64,000 nt of DNA, from the NCBI GenBank assembly GCA_963920575.1, contig OY986968.1:10409485-10473484 (forward strand), read 5' to 3'. The notes under the pieces are model-generated. The model had not been told where the DNA came from. It worked only from the letters and a program-made list of their open reading frames with translations, and did no database searches. This document shows positions 12,390 through 24,054 of this stretch, piece by piece; positions within the stretch are counted from its first letter, which is position 1, and each line of letters starts with the position of its first letter. The stretch comes from Narthecium ossifragum. Lineage: Eukaryota; Streptophyta; Magnoliopsida; Dioscoreales; Nartheciaceae. The translations under genes were made by a program, and so were the position numbers.

Positions 12390-14502
12390 CTAATTCATAG
12401 GAGAAGCTAGTTGTTTTACTCATTATCATGCCCTATGTACGTGATATGGAATTAGATGTCACATTTAGAATGGAGGCTAAAACAAAAGATAATTTAGTTC
12501 GTAAGTGTCACTTTTGATTATCAAATATATGCTTTTCTGTTAAGATGATGCTATTTTATAAACTTTACTTTTGAGAGCTTGGTTTTTTGTTAACCAACTG
12601 CTTCAATGTTCTTTCAGCCATTTTTCCCTCTATTGGCATGGTGAGTTACTTTTGGTCATGTGGTAATTTTTGTATTTGCATAATCAAATTTCAGAGCTGG
12701 AATAATGTATGCATATGATGATCCTGAGGACTCCCAACTCAAATCAAATATGTTCTCGTTGAGTGGGACTAAATTTGTGGTGGCCATTAGTCACAGTATA
12801 AATTTGGGTATGAGTTCTATATTTGCAATCTTTTAGATATTATAATAGTTTGACAAGTCATTCGCCTTTAAATCTCAGGATTTAGAACATTTTTATGGGT
12901 TATGATAATCAGCATCGTTATGTTTGATATTGATGAATGAGGTGAAAGACTGGATGCAACAATCAGCATCGTTCTCCCTTGTTTCCACTCTATTGAATCA
13001 GTAGCTTACATTAACTCTGTTGACCATGGATGCAACAATCTTTGTTGCATATGACAAGACTGGATATGACAAGACGGGGAGATGCTGTCAGGATGCATGT
13101 GATCATGGTGTCATGATACCCATCAATGCTGTTGGACATTAGTATAATTTGGCTTGGCTGTTGGACATCTGATCATAACTTTGTTGACCTGGCTACAAAC
13201 AATGCTATTGATCCTGCAACCGAGATTTCAGCTTGATACTAGATATGATTGGCCTATGTGATAGCTGTGTTGCTATCATAGAAAGTAGATATATTTTGTT
13301 TGTATATGCTTAATGACATGCAATGGCCTAGTGGTTGGAGTGTTGTATATAAGGAGGTCAGTTCCTCTCTGCTCATAGTTGTGTTATGTTCTTCTCCTCA
13401 GTAGATTTCGAAGGTGGTGGTGTTGAATATATTGAGGTAAGAATTTCTACTCCTCTGTACATGTTGTGCTTTGGCCTAGATTGACATGCAAATGATTGTG
13501 TGAACATGGTGATTTATCAACTCCGTATGTGTTCATGATTTGAATCTTTACAGGAGTAAATTTGATGCTTGTCAAAACTAATTATTGATGATAGAATAAG
13601 TGACTCACTTTCTTGATTTTTTTATTATTATTGATTGTTTGTATTCTTACTACGGTAATAAAGTATGTATACCCTGTTTTTAGTAGTTGAACAAGATAGA
13701 TGCCTACAAGCAAACTATGAATAATAGCTAGCTAGCTATTATTCAACAACTTTACTATGGTAATAAAGGGGATCCTCTACTAGCTAGCTATCACCAAGAA
13801 GCTACTGGGGGTAATTTCTTCTCTGGTAGCTTAACTATTTCAATGGGGATTGGGAATGGGTTTCCCTGATGTAATTCCTACTTAATATTATCAGCAATTT
13901 TGCTTGTTGCCTTGTTGTCACCCACTGTACACTCACCCACTTTACACTCACCACCTATGAATAATAATAATATATTATTAAAGGCTTGGCTATTTGTGGG
14001 GGGAGTAGGAGTACTAAACTTGTTGGGAGCCACGTATTTGGTGCCGTCTCTCAGCATTTGGGCCTCTGTGACAACAATGGCTAGATTACATTAGCACCTC
14101 TAGTTGCATACCAATTTGCAGACATGCATGCTACATTTTGAATCAACCTAGCAACTACTACTGTTTGATGAAGTCATGCATTGAGCGTAGGATATTTTTT
14201 TAACATCAACTAATCAATGATTTCCAAAAAGGGTTAATATAATTTTTTTAGCAGAAATGAGTTTTCTTTCATACGAGAGCTCATCGGGGTCATCAGAAGA
14301 GGAGGAGATGATTATGGACATATCTCTAGAAGATATTCCATCTACTTCGCAATGGCCAACTCTAGTGTCATGTCACACTAGACCTTTCACCGGACATCAA
14401 CTAATCAATGATATCATGGACGACCATGAAACAAGATGTTCATAATTGTTTCGGCTGTCAAAGAAAGCGTTTCGCGGCTTGTGTCATGCACCGGAGAAAC
14501 AA

Positions 14503-17322
14503 TGTCACACCCCGACCCAGAAAACCCATCTAGATCGGGGAGTGAGCAACCTAAGCATGTTAAATCATCAATGGGTGCAAAATATTTTGACAGAGTCTCC
14601 TGTATAATTCTTATACAAGGAACCTGTACACTTTTCAATATACATGATAAATCTAAGCAATTAGATCAAGAGGGCAAAAATGTAGATTTACAACTACTAT
14701 CATTATTACAGACCCAATTTATACATTTAGATAAACATCATTCCACCATTAATATCAAATTTAAAGTTATACAATTTATCCTCAAATAAGAAGCATAAGT
14801 CTCCAAGATTTACATACATCAATAAATGTAAAATACTAAACTGAAGCCCTCAGTCTGCCAACAACCTCAAAGTCCACTCGAAGTAAAAGCGCCTCTAAGA
14901 GCTGATCCGCCTGTGACTACTGAAGTGCAAGGAACGGCGCCTGCACCTTCAAAACGTAGCCCGGGTAGGGTGAGCATAAAGCCCAGTAGGGTTCTACTCT
15001 ATGACACTTTCAAGAAAAGGATAGACTGCAACTGTATTGTCTTTCATCCCAAGTCTAAGGTGCCACTGGAACGGCGCCTGCACCTTCAAAACGTAGCCCG
15101 GGTAGGGTGAGCATAAAGCCCAGTAGGGTTCTACTCTACGACACTTTCAAGAAAAGGATAGACTGCAACTGTATTGTCTTTCATCCCAAGTCTAAGGTGC
15201 CACTGGAGGCATCTCACCTCGTCGATCCAGAATGGGCCCCTACATAGGGTCACCCTCACCCAAGCGGCGAAAAAGGGAGGATGGCCAACACGAGCCCGGA
15301 CCCAGGGTCGGTGTATTGCCGCTGCACTCACCGCCGGAGCTCTCACCGTACACCATCCCTTGTACGGGGACATACGTCATGGACATCGACATCCACACTT
15401 AGGCCTTTAGGACAAAGAGACAATACGACCTCTATTTCTCAACATCATAATTCAAATGAGTATATCTAGGTTGCAACCTCGATCAACACAAGATCATAAC
15501 CACACATTCTCGCCCTAGTCCTCCTACCCATACGTCGGTCCTAGAGCTAAATCCGAGCTACTCGATCCCTCGGATCGGCGATCGTGCCCATCGCCCGCAC
15601 CTAGCCTTAATGCTTGTAATGCATATAGCATGTATGAGCCTAATCAAGTAGCTAGGGCTAGGTGTCTATACATGTCAATTCATCAGTCACATGTCCAACA
15701 AGGTATAGCATATCTATAGGGTAGGTTCAGCATTGAAGAATAAAAAAAACCCAAGCACAGCATTTGCATGGCAAACATGCATCCAACCCCGCATAACATC
15801 TTTCAACATAAAAAGGGCTCTCAGTCGGCCCAACCAAATTACACATTCCCGAGGGTCTTCACCCTCTCGGTTAATCCAAGAAAGAAATAGAAATGGGCGC
15901 ACTGTCGGCCCTAGGCTTACACAATAAAATACTACATACTTGAAGTAACCAACAATGCAATTGCATGAATTAAATAGAGGAAGAACATGCAGCTCTAAAG
16001 AATGGCAATAGCATGGAGTACAGGGACAACAGTAAGGTTCAACATAAAACTAAATTGACGGACTGTACCTATGCCAACAATTATACAAGGTATACAAGGT
16101 CGAATGAGACAACAGTTAAGTGGAATTCCAAGCTTTGATCCAGAAAATCAGCTTCAGGGAAAGGAAGGGCTAGCACTAACCAATTGCCCAACAACCATCC
16201 AAGAACAGAGGCCTTGAAGTGGAATCCAGGGATCAACAGTTGATCCCAATTGGGATCAAACAATCGCAACAACAATCCAACAAAGCTTAGAAGCTCAACC
16301 ATAGGACTCTCTGAGAAATTAGGAAGGGGTTGGAGGAGAATCTCAAGCCTCCAGCATATCAAGGATAGGGGAGGAGAAGGAAGCAAAATCAGAGAAGGGA
16401 AGAAATCTCATCAAAAATCCGTGAACTCTCATAGAACTGAACCACGGTGGCAAGAGAGGAGGAATGAGGAAGAAAACAGGACACGGCCTAACATCGGGGT
16501 CAATGGCATAACATCGGAGAAGAAGATAAAACCACATCGACGTCCATCAAAAACCAGAAAAAGGTGATGAAAGCCCAGTAAGAAGGAGAGAAGAGCATCG
16601 ACGGGAAGCCAAGAAAAATAGCACGGGAAAGAAAAACCAGGAAAAACAAGAACAGATCATCACTATCCTACGCTAGCATGCATCAATCCACATCCTAAAG
16701 GCCTAATCGAGGATTAGGGTAGGAATCCCTACCTCTGGGTTCGATTTTTGGTTGAGATCTCCTCCTATCCTCCTTTTCTCTGGCCGCGGTTGTCGTCTCC
16801 GAGCTCGCCGCCAGTCGCACGTCGCCACCACCTCTCTCCTCAGGCCGTGGGTCGCCTCCAGTCGTGGTCGCGGATGTCGTCTCTCCTCTCTCCTCGATCC
16901 GCCGCCGCCGCTCTCTCGCGCTGTCTCTCGCGAGCTCTCCCTCTCTCTCTCTCCCAACAATTCCCTAACGGCTGCGGGAGTTAAAAAAAGGCTATTTATA
17001 TGGCTTGCTTGAGATGGGATCTTGGCCGTCTGATCGGCCAGATCTAATCCTTGCCAGCCAAATCCAGATCCTTACGATCTGACTCAGATACTCCGATCTA
17101 GGGCACTCCTACGGGTCTAATCAAGCACAAACATCATTACATGGTTGTGTGTGTATTACGTGTGTGTGAAGCCACCCTATAGGATGCAATTTACCCAAAT
17201 TGCCCCTGAGGTCGCAAAGAGCCCATGCGATCAGCCGATCGCACTCGACGCGGAGACAAGCCAAGAAGGGATCGGCCCTCGACCAACATAGTCGAGCCGG
17301 GTCAGAGGAACGGGTCCTCACA
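14503..17322 (-). mobile_element. Tekay-type solo LTR (S2) inside the Harbinger transposase
   Basis: Seen: begins TGTCACACCCCGACCC and ends CGGGTCCTCACA, 2820 bp. Flanks are AACAA (14498-14502) and AACGG (17323-17327), a 5-bp duplication with two G-to-A changes on the left. Using the right copy restores exon 1 of the transposase (EKR-CLINN). Minus orientation relative to the Tekay LTR at 5446. It is longer than its relatives partly because of a 137-bp internal tandem duplication. Confidence 0.87.
14931..15204. repeat. 137-bp tandem duplication inside LTR S2
   Basis: Two near-identical copies starting GGAACGGCGCCTGCACC at 14931 and 15068. They span the conserved GTAGCCCGGGTAGG block that appears once in other Tekay LTRs. 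Only a few differences are visible (for example ATGACA versus ACGACA). Confidence 0.95.
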
Positions 17323-18506
17323 AACGGTGCTTGATTAACAACATATCAAACATGACAAGCAATGAGCAACTTGCAATCTTTCTTCACGGGTATGGCCATG
17401 GAGTTTCTAACAGAGTGCTGGCAGAGACATTTCAGCATTTTGGAGAAACAATAAGTCGAATTTTCAATCACGTCTCGGATGCTGTAATAGAATTGAGAAC
17501 TAAATACATGCAACTCCCTGATGATAATGTCGCCGTCCTCCATAAGTTGGAGGGGAATTCCACTTGGGGCCCATTTAAGGTAAAATGCATGAATAGTCTA
17601 CAACGCTATGCATTCTAGCATGTTCTTATGTTCAGTGGCCTCAATGCGATAACTGTATTTCACAGAGTGCTATAGAGGCAATTGATGGCATGACACGCAT
17701 ATTCATGCAATTGTTAGCAGAGACCTGCAACCAAGATTTCGTAACCGCAAGGGGACCATATCACAGAATGATATGGGCATTGTGGACTTCGATTTACAAT
17801 TTCTCCTTATGGTTCCCGGCTGGAAAAGTTCAGCCTCAGATATGCGTGTCTTAAATAAGACAATTGAAGATGGCGATCTCACAGTTGCAGAAGGTATTTC
17901 AGTCTGGTCAAATGCACTTATATATTTGTTCTAACGGTGACGAGGGGATCACTTGTAGGTAAATTCTACCTAGTCGATTCAGGTTATGCAAACATGAGAG
18001 AATTTCTGGCACCGTACAGAGGATCATGGTATCATATTGGCGAATTCGCAAATGTCCATGGTGGCCGGACTCGTGGATATCTTGACCCTAAGGACATTTA
18101 CAACCATTGCCATTCACTATCGCGTAATCACGTTTGGACTTCTCAAGCAGCGTTTTAAGATACTATGAATAATACAGCCATATCCCTTCTTAGTGCAAAC
18201 GAAGATAGTAATGCCATGTTGCCTAATCCATAACTATATCATAAGAAATCATCCACGTGATGGCCTTTTATGTCAATCTGATCTCTCGGAACCTGTAGAA
18301 GCGGCGGGAAATGAACATCCATGTAGATATCCACAATCAACATCTCAGTTAGAAGAATCCATTGAGGGTGATTTATTGCGTGATAGAATTGCACTAGAAT
18401 TGTGGGTGAATACGTGAGGTTTGTAGAGTATAAACTTGTTGCTTATCACATATGTTTATCTTTTATCGTGGAATTTTATTTAATTTCCTTGAATTGCTTT
18501 TTATAG

Positions 18507-18803
18507 ATGAGTTATTATGTCGTCTACCGAGGTCGTAGGCCATGAATCTATGAAACATGGCATGAGTGTCACCCACAAGTCTACAAGTACCGAGGTGCAT
18601 GTTATCGCAAATTTAAATCTTTGGCTGAAGCATTCCAATCTTTTGAAGATTACAACGTGGCTTATTACGAGGGAGTGGCCACAACATCTTATGCAGAGTC
18701 GACCACGACATGTGTTGACCCTAGTCGGTTGTTTTCTTCTACCGTTTGCTATCTACTTGTCGCGATAATTGTTGTCGTACTTATGATTTTTTTCTTGCGT
18801 TGA
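18507..18803 (+). pseudogene. Viroplasmin/RNase H1 N-terminal domain protein with C-terminal membrane helix (one stop)
   Basis: Seen: ATG 18507 opens MSYYVVYRGRRP, then a TGA at 18543 where family members have Gly, then IYETWHECHPQVYKYRGACY and RKFKSLAEAFQSFEDY. This is the Cauli_VI / RNase H1 hybrid-binding fold, with its aromatic pairs, Trp-Cys spacing and FKS..EA motif. About 30 residues later comes a hydrophobic helix (VCYLLVAIIVVVLMIFFL) four bases before the TGA at 18801. The product would be 98 residues and tail-anchored. It sits 89 bp after the transposase stop, on the same strand, just behind a good splice acceptor (TTGCTTTTTATAG). Known: this domain binds RNA:DNA hybrids or double-stranded RNA in RNase H1. 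Its role here is unknown. The single GGA-to-TGA change suggests recent loss. Confidence 0.75.
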
Positions 18804-19050
18804 TGTATCGGACTTGGCTTCCTAAGTTCAACATGTACTGTGTCAATGTAGTGGAATGGTGTATCTGCCGTTAGTGGTCTAGTTGGCGAAGACCGATTTT
18901 CACCAAATTGAGCGTATTTTGAAAATTTTTTACGGGGAATTTTATATGCACCACGATAATGTATAAGTGTATCCGTATGTTTTAAAATTACCGGAAATGC
19001 CCTTTCTTCCACTCTATCGTGGTGATGGTGGTCGTGCTGGCCAGGATTCA

Positions 19051-20032
19051 GGGGGCAACTGATGCGGTGTGCATGGGTTGATTAACCGATACATACCGAA
19101 CCGTCGGATCGGTCTAGATGTGACGGTTTTCAAAAAAATAAGGTCAAGACCAGATCCGGCTCCTCGTCGGACTCCCGTCGCGGCCTCCAGCTCACCGCCT
19201 CCAGCCTCCATCTGCAACCTCGAAACTAGATCTAGCTTCTCTCTTCTCTTTATCTCTCTCAATCTCTCTTCCCCTCTCATCGCAGCCACCAACCCCATAG
19301 TCCCGGTAGACACCACCAGTCATCTCCTCGCGGGCCATCTCTACCTCCGGTGAGCTCATCCTCTCCAGTGAGCTCTACACTCCGGCCATCCTCAACACCT
19401 TCTCCACCTCTCCCCATTCCCCCACCCACCTTCTCCTCCTTCCTCCCCGATACCTCGCGCCACCCACACCCCTCCATCCCGACGAGTACCCATTCCTTCC
19501 AGTGAAACCCCGCAACCCACTCCCTCCTTCTCCGGTGAAGCCGCGACCACCCGTGGCAAACCCCCACCCTCTCCACTCCACCGACGCGCAGTCACCCGAG
19601 GCATCCCCTGCTCCTCTCCATCACCGTCTCGATCTCCGTGGAGATCCCCTTCGTCGACGTGGGTCTTCCCTGTCGCCTCAGACGTCAACCCCGGCCATAA
19701 ATCACCCTCAAGCTCCTCCATTTCCCTCGGATCTAGCACCCCTCGATGCCACCGCCTTCCCCAACCACTTCCAACGCTGCTCCATGGCCACTCGGACGCC
19801 TCACCTCGCCAAGATCCTCCTGAGATCCACCGGCGACAAGGTCCCATGTACCTCATGTTCCTCCCCAACGCTACCCGATGAGGCCTCCACGCCCCACGAG
19901 CTCGAGGTCGTGACGGGAGTTCGACAAGGAGCTCACAAAGATGATTTTTTTTTAACTGTCAGATCTGGATCGATCCAATGGTTCGATGTGCATCGGTTGA
20001 TTAACCGTTGCACACCGCATCGGTTGTCCCCC
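19051..20032. mobile_element. Mutator-like element with about 85-bp TIRs and GC-rich, CT-rich interior
   Basis: Seen: left end GGGGGCAACTGATGCGGTG and, on the opposite strand, right end GGGGGACAACCGATGCGGTG. The inverted match continues about 85 bp to an A-rich stretch. The flanks share GGAT at the expected place (GGATTCA left, GGATCCT right), so a 9-bp target duplication is only suggested. The 800-bp interior is GC- and CT-rich with long low-complexity open frames on both strands that I do not recognise. It may hold captured gene sequence. No transposase, so non-autonomous. Confidence 0.75.
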
Positions 20033-21117
20033 GGATCCTACTAGCCACCGGGGGTGGGGTGGCCGGGGTGGGCGTGGCGGTCGGCGAGACAGATAGAATG
20101 GGGGAGAGAAATAGAAATATGTTTCATATGCGTAGTTTATAAAGGCATATTATTGCTATGTTATTGTAATCAAATATTAATATAAGTGAGTCCACATGTC
20201 ATGCATCATATCATGATTGGTCAATATCATTTTTCAAATTGATTCATTTTATATTATTCAAATAATATATAATAAAATAATATTATTATATTAATATAAG
20301 TGGAACCGCATGGGGATGCATTGATATTTACGACCATGATATGTGACCATACTATGCCACCTTGGGATACGATTCTTATTCACGTCCGTCATAGGTGGAG
20401 GTCACGTGTACATCGTTGGCGGCGACAGCGCCGGTAAGAACGGCTTCAAGACCGCCAAGCTATACGACCTGGTGGAGGCCGGGCGAGTATCGTTGCACAC
20501 GATGGCGGAAGAGCGGGCGTTTGCTGCCGATGACAGGTAAGCAGGCCTTGATAGGAGAAGGATTTGCTGGTGGAGGCGTCTAACAGGACGGGTCGGATGG
20601 TAATATTATATTTTACTATAATATATTTTTACTCCATTTTTTGTAATAATATATTAGTATAAATTTTATATGTTCAGCGTACAAATACAAAAAAATTAAC
20701 TTAATAGTGGAATAGAGAAAGATGAGTTAGCTAGTGTTCTGGGAATTGATTCCACCATATATTGGTTGTGGGAGTGGTGCCGAGGTCGACTGTCAGCGTG
20801 CGATGACTAAAAAATAGAGCTATTGGATAGTTGATATATTATCTTATTTATGCACTTTACGTACAAATATTTTAATTAAATTAATAATTAATTGTAATAT
20901 TATAATCTTAACCCACTAGGTTACCCATATATATAATATTATATATTTTATATATGTTGGAGTGTTCTTACCCTTATCCCAAGATTAACCCACTAACTTA
21001 CCCCTGTTTCTCAGCCAAACGCCAAAAGTGGGTTAAGTTTGCCCCCATTCCTTATCCCCATTTTCTACCCCTAACCTCGTTAACCCTATTCCCCTCAACT
21101 CCAAACCAAACGGGGGC
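20033..21117. mobile_element. Tourist/Harbinger-like element carrying a kelch fragment (left end unclear)
   Basis: Seen: the right end reads, on the minus strand, GCCCCCGTTTGGTTTGGAG and is followed on the plus strand by TAA (21118-21120). Both features fit PIF/Harbinger MITE-type ends. The interior is very AT-rich and contains a kelch gene fragment. The same arrangement, with visible sequence similarity over several hundred bases, occurs on the opposite strand at 43200-43888. The left terminus was not found and may have been disturbed by the MULE at 19051. Confidence 0.6.
20394..20540 (+). pseudogene. Captured kelch-repeat gene fragment, copy 1
   Basis: Seen: the frame reads GGGHVYIVGGDSAGKNG, then AKLYDLVEAG and HTMAEERAFAADDR. 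This is one kelch blade with the Gly-Gly pair and spaced Tyr and Met-Ala-Glu-Glu-Arg pattern of plant F-box/kelch proteins. Only about 49 codons are present and there is no start. It lies in an AT-rich transposon, so it looks like a captured exon piece. A homologous fragment is at 43478-43596. Confidence 0.65.
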
Positions 21118-21293
21118 TAAACTAATAGGGTAGAATAATGATGAAGCCCGGGGTTGGTTCATAGGGAAACTTTTTATTTAAACAATGAAAGCGAAATTAA
21201 ATCTCAAAACTATAATCCTAAAGTATCTCAGCGGGTATTCACAAACCACATGAAAACTATCTTATAAATCTCTACACTCAATCACAGAAATCA

Positions 21294-21689
21294 TGTGAGG
21301 ACCCGTACCTCCAACCCGGTCTGACCGCGTCGATCGAGGGTCTGGTTCGGTTGGTTTGGCTCGGTTGGTCTTGCTTCTTGATCTCCTTTGATCATTGCGG
21401 CTCCGGGGGAAATTTGGTAAATTATCTTATGCGGAGTTGGTTTTACACACGCGTAGCGTACACACGACCTTGTGATGATGTATGTGCTTGATTAGACCCT
21501 TAGGAGTACTCTAGATCTGAGGATCTAAGTTTGATCGTGAGGATCGAGATTTGAGCAGCTTGGATCAGATCTGGCTGATCAGACGACCATGATCTAATAG
21601 TAATCTATTAATATATAAACCCCCCTTAAACCTTTTTTTTCTTCTCCGTTAGGGCTTGTGATGGAGAGGGGAGAGGGAGCCAGTACCCG

Positions 21690-21725
<36 letters not shown>

Positions 21726-23891
21726 CTGCGGCGCGATCGGGGGAGAGAGAGGAGAGATTCGCGACCGGAGAGAGAGAGAGAAAAGCGCCGGCAACCGGGG
21801 GAGATCGTGATGGCGACGAGCTTGGCAACGACAACGACGACCGCGGCCGGAGGGAGCGAGGTGGAGCTGCTCGCTAGTGGAGCAAGGCTACGACGTGGCC
21901 GGAGGAGGTGATCTCGGTCTAGAAAGGTAGGGGATCTACCCTAACTCTTGATTAGGATCCTAGGATGGGTTTGATACTTGTGGTTTTGGATTTGTTGGTT
22001 GCTCTGTGGTTTTCTTGGCTCCTATGGTTATGATTGTTAGTTCCTCTTGCTGGCTCGTTGTATACATGCTAGCATATGGTCCGATAATGCTTTCTTCTTC
22101 CCTCTTTACCTGTGGTCTAGATCTATGGATTTCCGTGGATTTTGGTGAGATTTCTTCCCTCCCTGGTTTTGATACTTGATCTCTTGGATCCCTGGTTTAG
22201 CTGGTGAATTCGTGTAGCTTTGCTGTTGTTCGTTGGGGCTTGTGATCTGTGGTGAATGGGGGTGTGATAGCTTACCTTGTCTGGTTTCCACCATCTGTGA
22301 TTGCATGCCTTAACTGGAATAGCTATTATTCTTTCCTCCTGAAAAACTTGAGTATGCTCGGTGGCATGAGCTTTATGTTGAAGCCTTGGCTTGGGTCCGT
22401 GGGGTTTTTGATGTTGTCCCCTCTGGTTGCGTTCTGCGTTCTTGGTCGTTCAATTGCATGCTATAGGTCATCTGATGAATGTTACAACCTGTGAGGCTAA
22501 TTTCCTAAGCATGGTCTATGCATTCATGTGTCACCCTTTATGGTCATTGCTTCTTCATAAGGTAGCAGGAATTGTAACATCACCATCGATTGATATTAAG
22601 CTTTTGTTCCATTTCTTATGTTATGATCGTATTTGCCTAAGTATCGAATGTCTTATTTACATCCATGTGGACCTTAATGTTTTACATGCATAAATGAGCT
22701 GAAGGTGTGCCCTTGCTCATTGAATGATAATATGCATGGGTTGGACGTGTGAATAAATATTTTTTCTTGGCGTGTTCTGTTAGCTGGTGTTTGTTTAATT
22801 ACTCTTTTAGCTCGTTGTCATGCTACCTCAGTATGTTGGACTATTGTTTGATGCTTTGGCATGTAGAGACACCTAGGCCTAGTTGTTTATATAGGCTCAT
22901 GCATGATGCTTGCATTAGAGGCATTCAGGCTAGGTAATAGGCGATGGATTCGATCGCCGATCCGGGGTTCCCGGCTAGCCCGGATCTAGCCCTAGGAACG
23001 GGGTTTGGGTAGTCGAGGATTTGGACGTGATTGTCATCAACGATTATGTTTAATATCATTTGAGATTATTGTTATAGTCGACCATGTTTGATATTATTGT
23101 ATTTGAGGTGTTGAGGTCGTGTCAGGTCTCCAAGGCCAAGCGCTAAACATGGATGTCGATGTCCCTAATTTGTGTGTCCCCGTGAGAGATGGTATGGCTA
23201 GGCAGGGTGGTACCTGGATAGGAGCCCGTAGTCTTTGTTTCCTCTCGTTTGTTATTGGGTGAGGGTGGGACCTGGACAGGAGCCCTCGGGAATTGACGGG
23301 GTTATGGGGCCCCTTGGCATACCTTAGGCTTAGGCAGAGAACGACACAGTTGTAGTTTCCCTTTCTTGCTGTGCGACGTAGAGTAGAACCCTACTGGGCA
23401 TTGTTGCTCACCCTACTTGGGCTGCATCGGCTATGCAGATCGATGCAGTCCCTTCTTTCAGGTGTTCTTTTAGAAGATGGCGCGACATGTCGAGTTGATC
23501 GATGACGTGGAGCTTCGAGGGGTTTTAAACAGTTTTATTTTATGATGTATAAATTGAGGAATAACATGATGTATTCGAGGATAGAATTGTACGATCATTA
23601 ATTCAATTGTATTTGAGAAATGTTGTAATTTTCTTTAATGAAGATGTTGAGGAATGTAATAATTAGTTACTTATTGTTGTGCCATTGTATAAGCTGAAGT
23701 TGCAAAATTGTAAAATGTACAAGTTTCTCATGCTATAATTATAAAGGAGCTTCTGCAAAACTTATATGACCTTGAGGACTAAATTGTTTAAATTCATAGC
23801 AGTTATATACTTGTGCACCTATTGATGATGTAAACATGTTAAGGTGGCTCTCGCCTCGATCTGGATGGGTTTTCTGGGTCGGGGCGTGACA
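21294..23891 (+). mobile_element. Tekay-type solo LTR (S3), plus orientation
   Basis: Seen: begins TGTGAGGACCCGTACC and ends GGGTCGGGGCGTGACA, 2598 bp, flanked by perfect AATCA (21289-21293 and 23892-23896). Host is element T2. It includes the LTR hallmark stretch GGGAAATTTGGTAAATT near 21408, a GA microsatellite and a CCCTACTGGG block near 23390. No internal region. Confidence 0.92.
21693..21723. repeat. (GA)n microsatellite in LTR S3
   Basis: A run of about 15 GA units, with a second GA-rich tract at about 21740-21783. Open frames over it (Leu-Ser repeats on the minus strand) are artefacts. Confidence 0.97.
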
Positions 23892-24054
23892 AATCATGCA
23901 GGCCTAAAAGTACGTCAAGGAACTATGTATTGGTCGGATAGGTGTCGTAGGCCCAGGTTGCGGCCGGATGGGCTGCAGGCCCATCCAGCAACTCCCTTTG
24001 ATTCGCCCCTGGCTGTTGGGCTGGGTGCCCAGGGCAGGGTGTGGGGACTGACCG

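Larger units (their letters stand above)
11009..14256. other. Harbinger inter-gene region, AT-rich, no gene recognised
   Basis: No credible coding sequence. It holds an (AT)n run and several internal duplications. A 21-bp phrase beginning GAGACACTACTG occurs near 11944 and 12060. A phrase around TTGTTTAGTTG..GAAGATGGAT occurs near 11160 and 12083. A TGTTCAGAAGCAAAATTTCA block occurs twice 30 bp apart. It may include introns or regulatory sequence between ORF1 and transposase. Confidence 0.5.
14257..18417 (+). pseudogene. PIF/Harbinger DDE transposase, three exons, interrupted
   Basis: Seen: exon 1 starts at ATG 14257 with an acidic N-terminus, then FTGHQLINDIMDDHETRC, a stop at 14443, and FRLSKKAFRGLCH up to the LTR at 14503. 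It resumes after 17322 as CLINNISNMTSNEQLAIFLH..HGVSNR to WGPFK at 17579. A GT-AG intron (17580-17665) joins in frame to AIEAIDGM, the site of the first catalytic Asp. After a one-base shift near 17728 comes RFRNRKGT, then VDFDLQFLLMVPGW. A second GT-AG intron (17894-17958) joins to KFYLVDSGYANM. Near 18130 the TFGLLKQRFKIL motif needs another shift. The C-terminus is ALELWVNT, stop 18415. Known: DDE_Tnp_4 nuclease. Inference: dead, but complete in domain content. Confidence 0.88.
9739..18803 (+). mobile_element. PIF/Harbinger transposon with three genes, interrupted by a solo LTR
   Basis: Seen: a Myb/SANT-type ORF1 (9739-11008), a Harbinger transposase (14257-18417) and a third small ORF (18507-18803) lie in order on one strand. 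A 2820-bp Tekay solo LTR interrupts the transposase. Known: PIF/Harbinger elements normally encode a Myb-like protein and a DDE transposase that act together. Terminal inverted repeats and the 3-bp target duplication were not identified, so both ends are approximate. All three genes carry stops or shifts. Confidence 0.78.

Noticed and set aside
18507..18803. Endogenous caulimovirus fragment
   Set aside because: Only the viroplasmin-type domain is present, followed by a membrane helix; no coat, movement or RT sequence nearby, and the context is Harbinger.
19392..20044. Frames of 158 and 180 codons in the small MULE
   Set aside because: Overlapping on opposite strands and GC-driven; kept only as possible cargo, not as genes.
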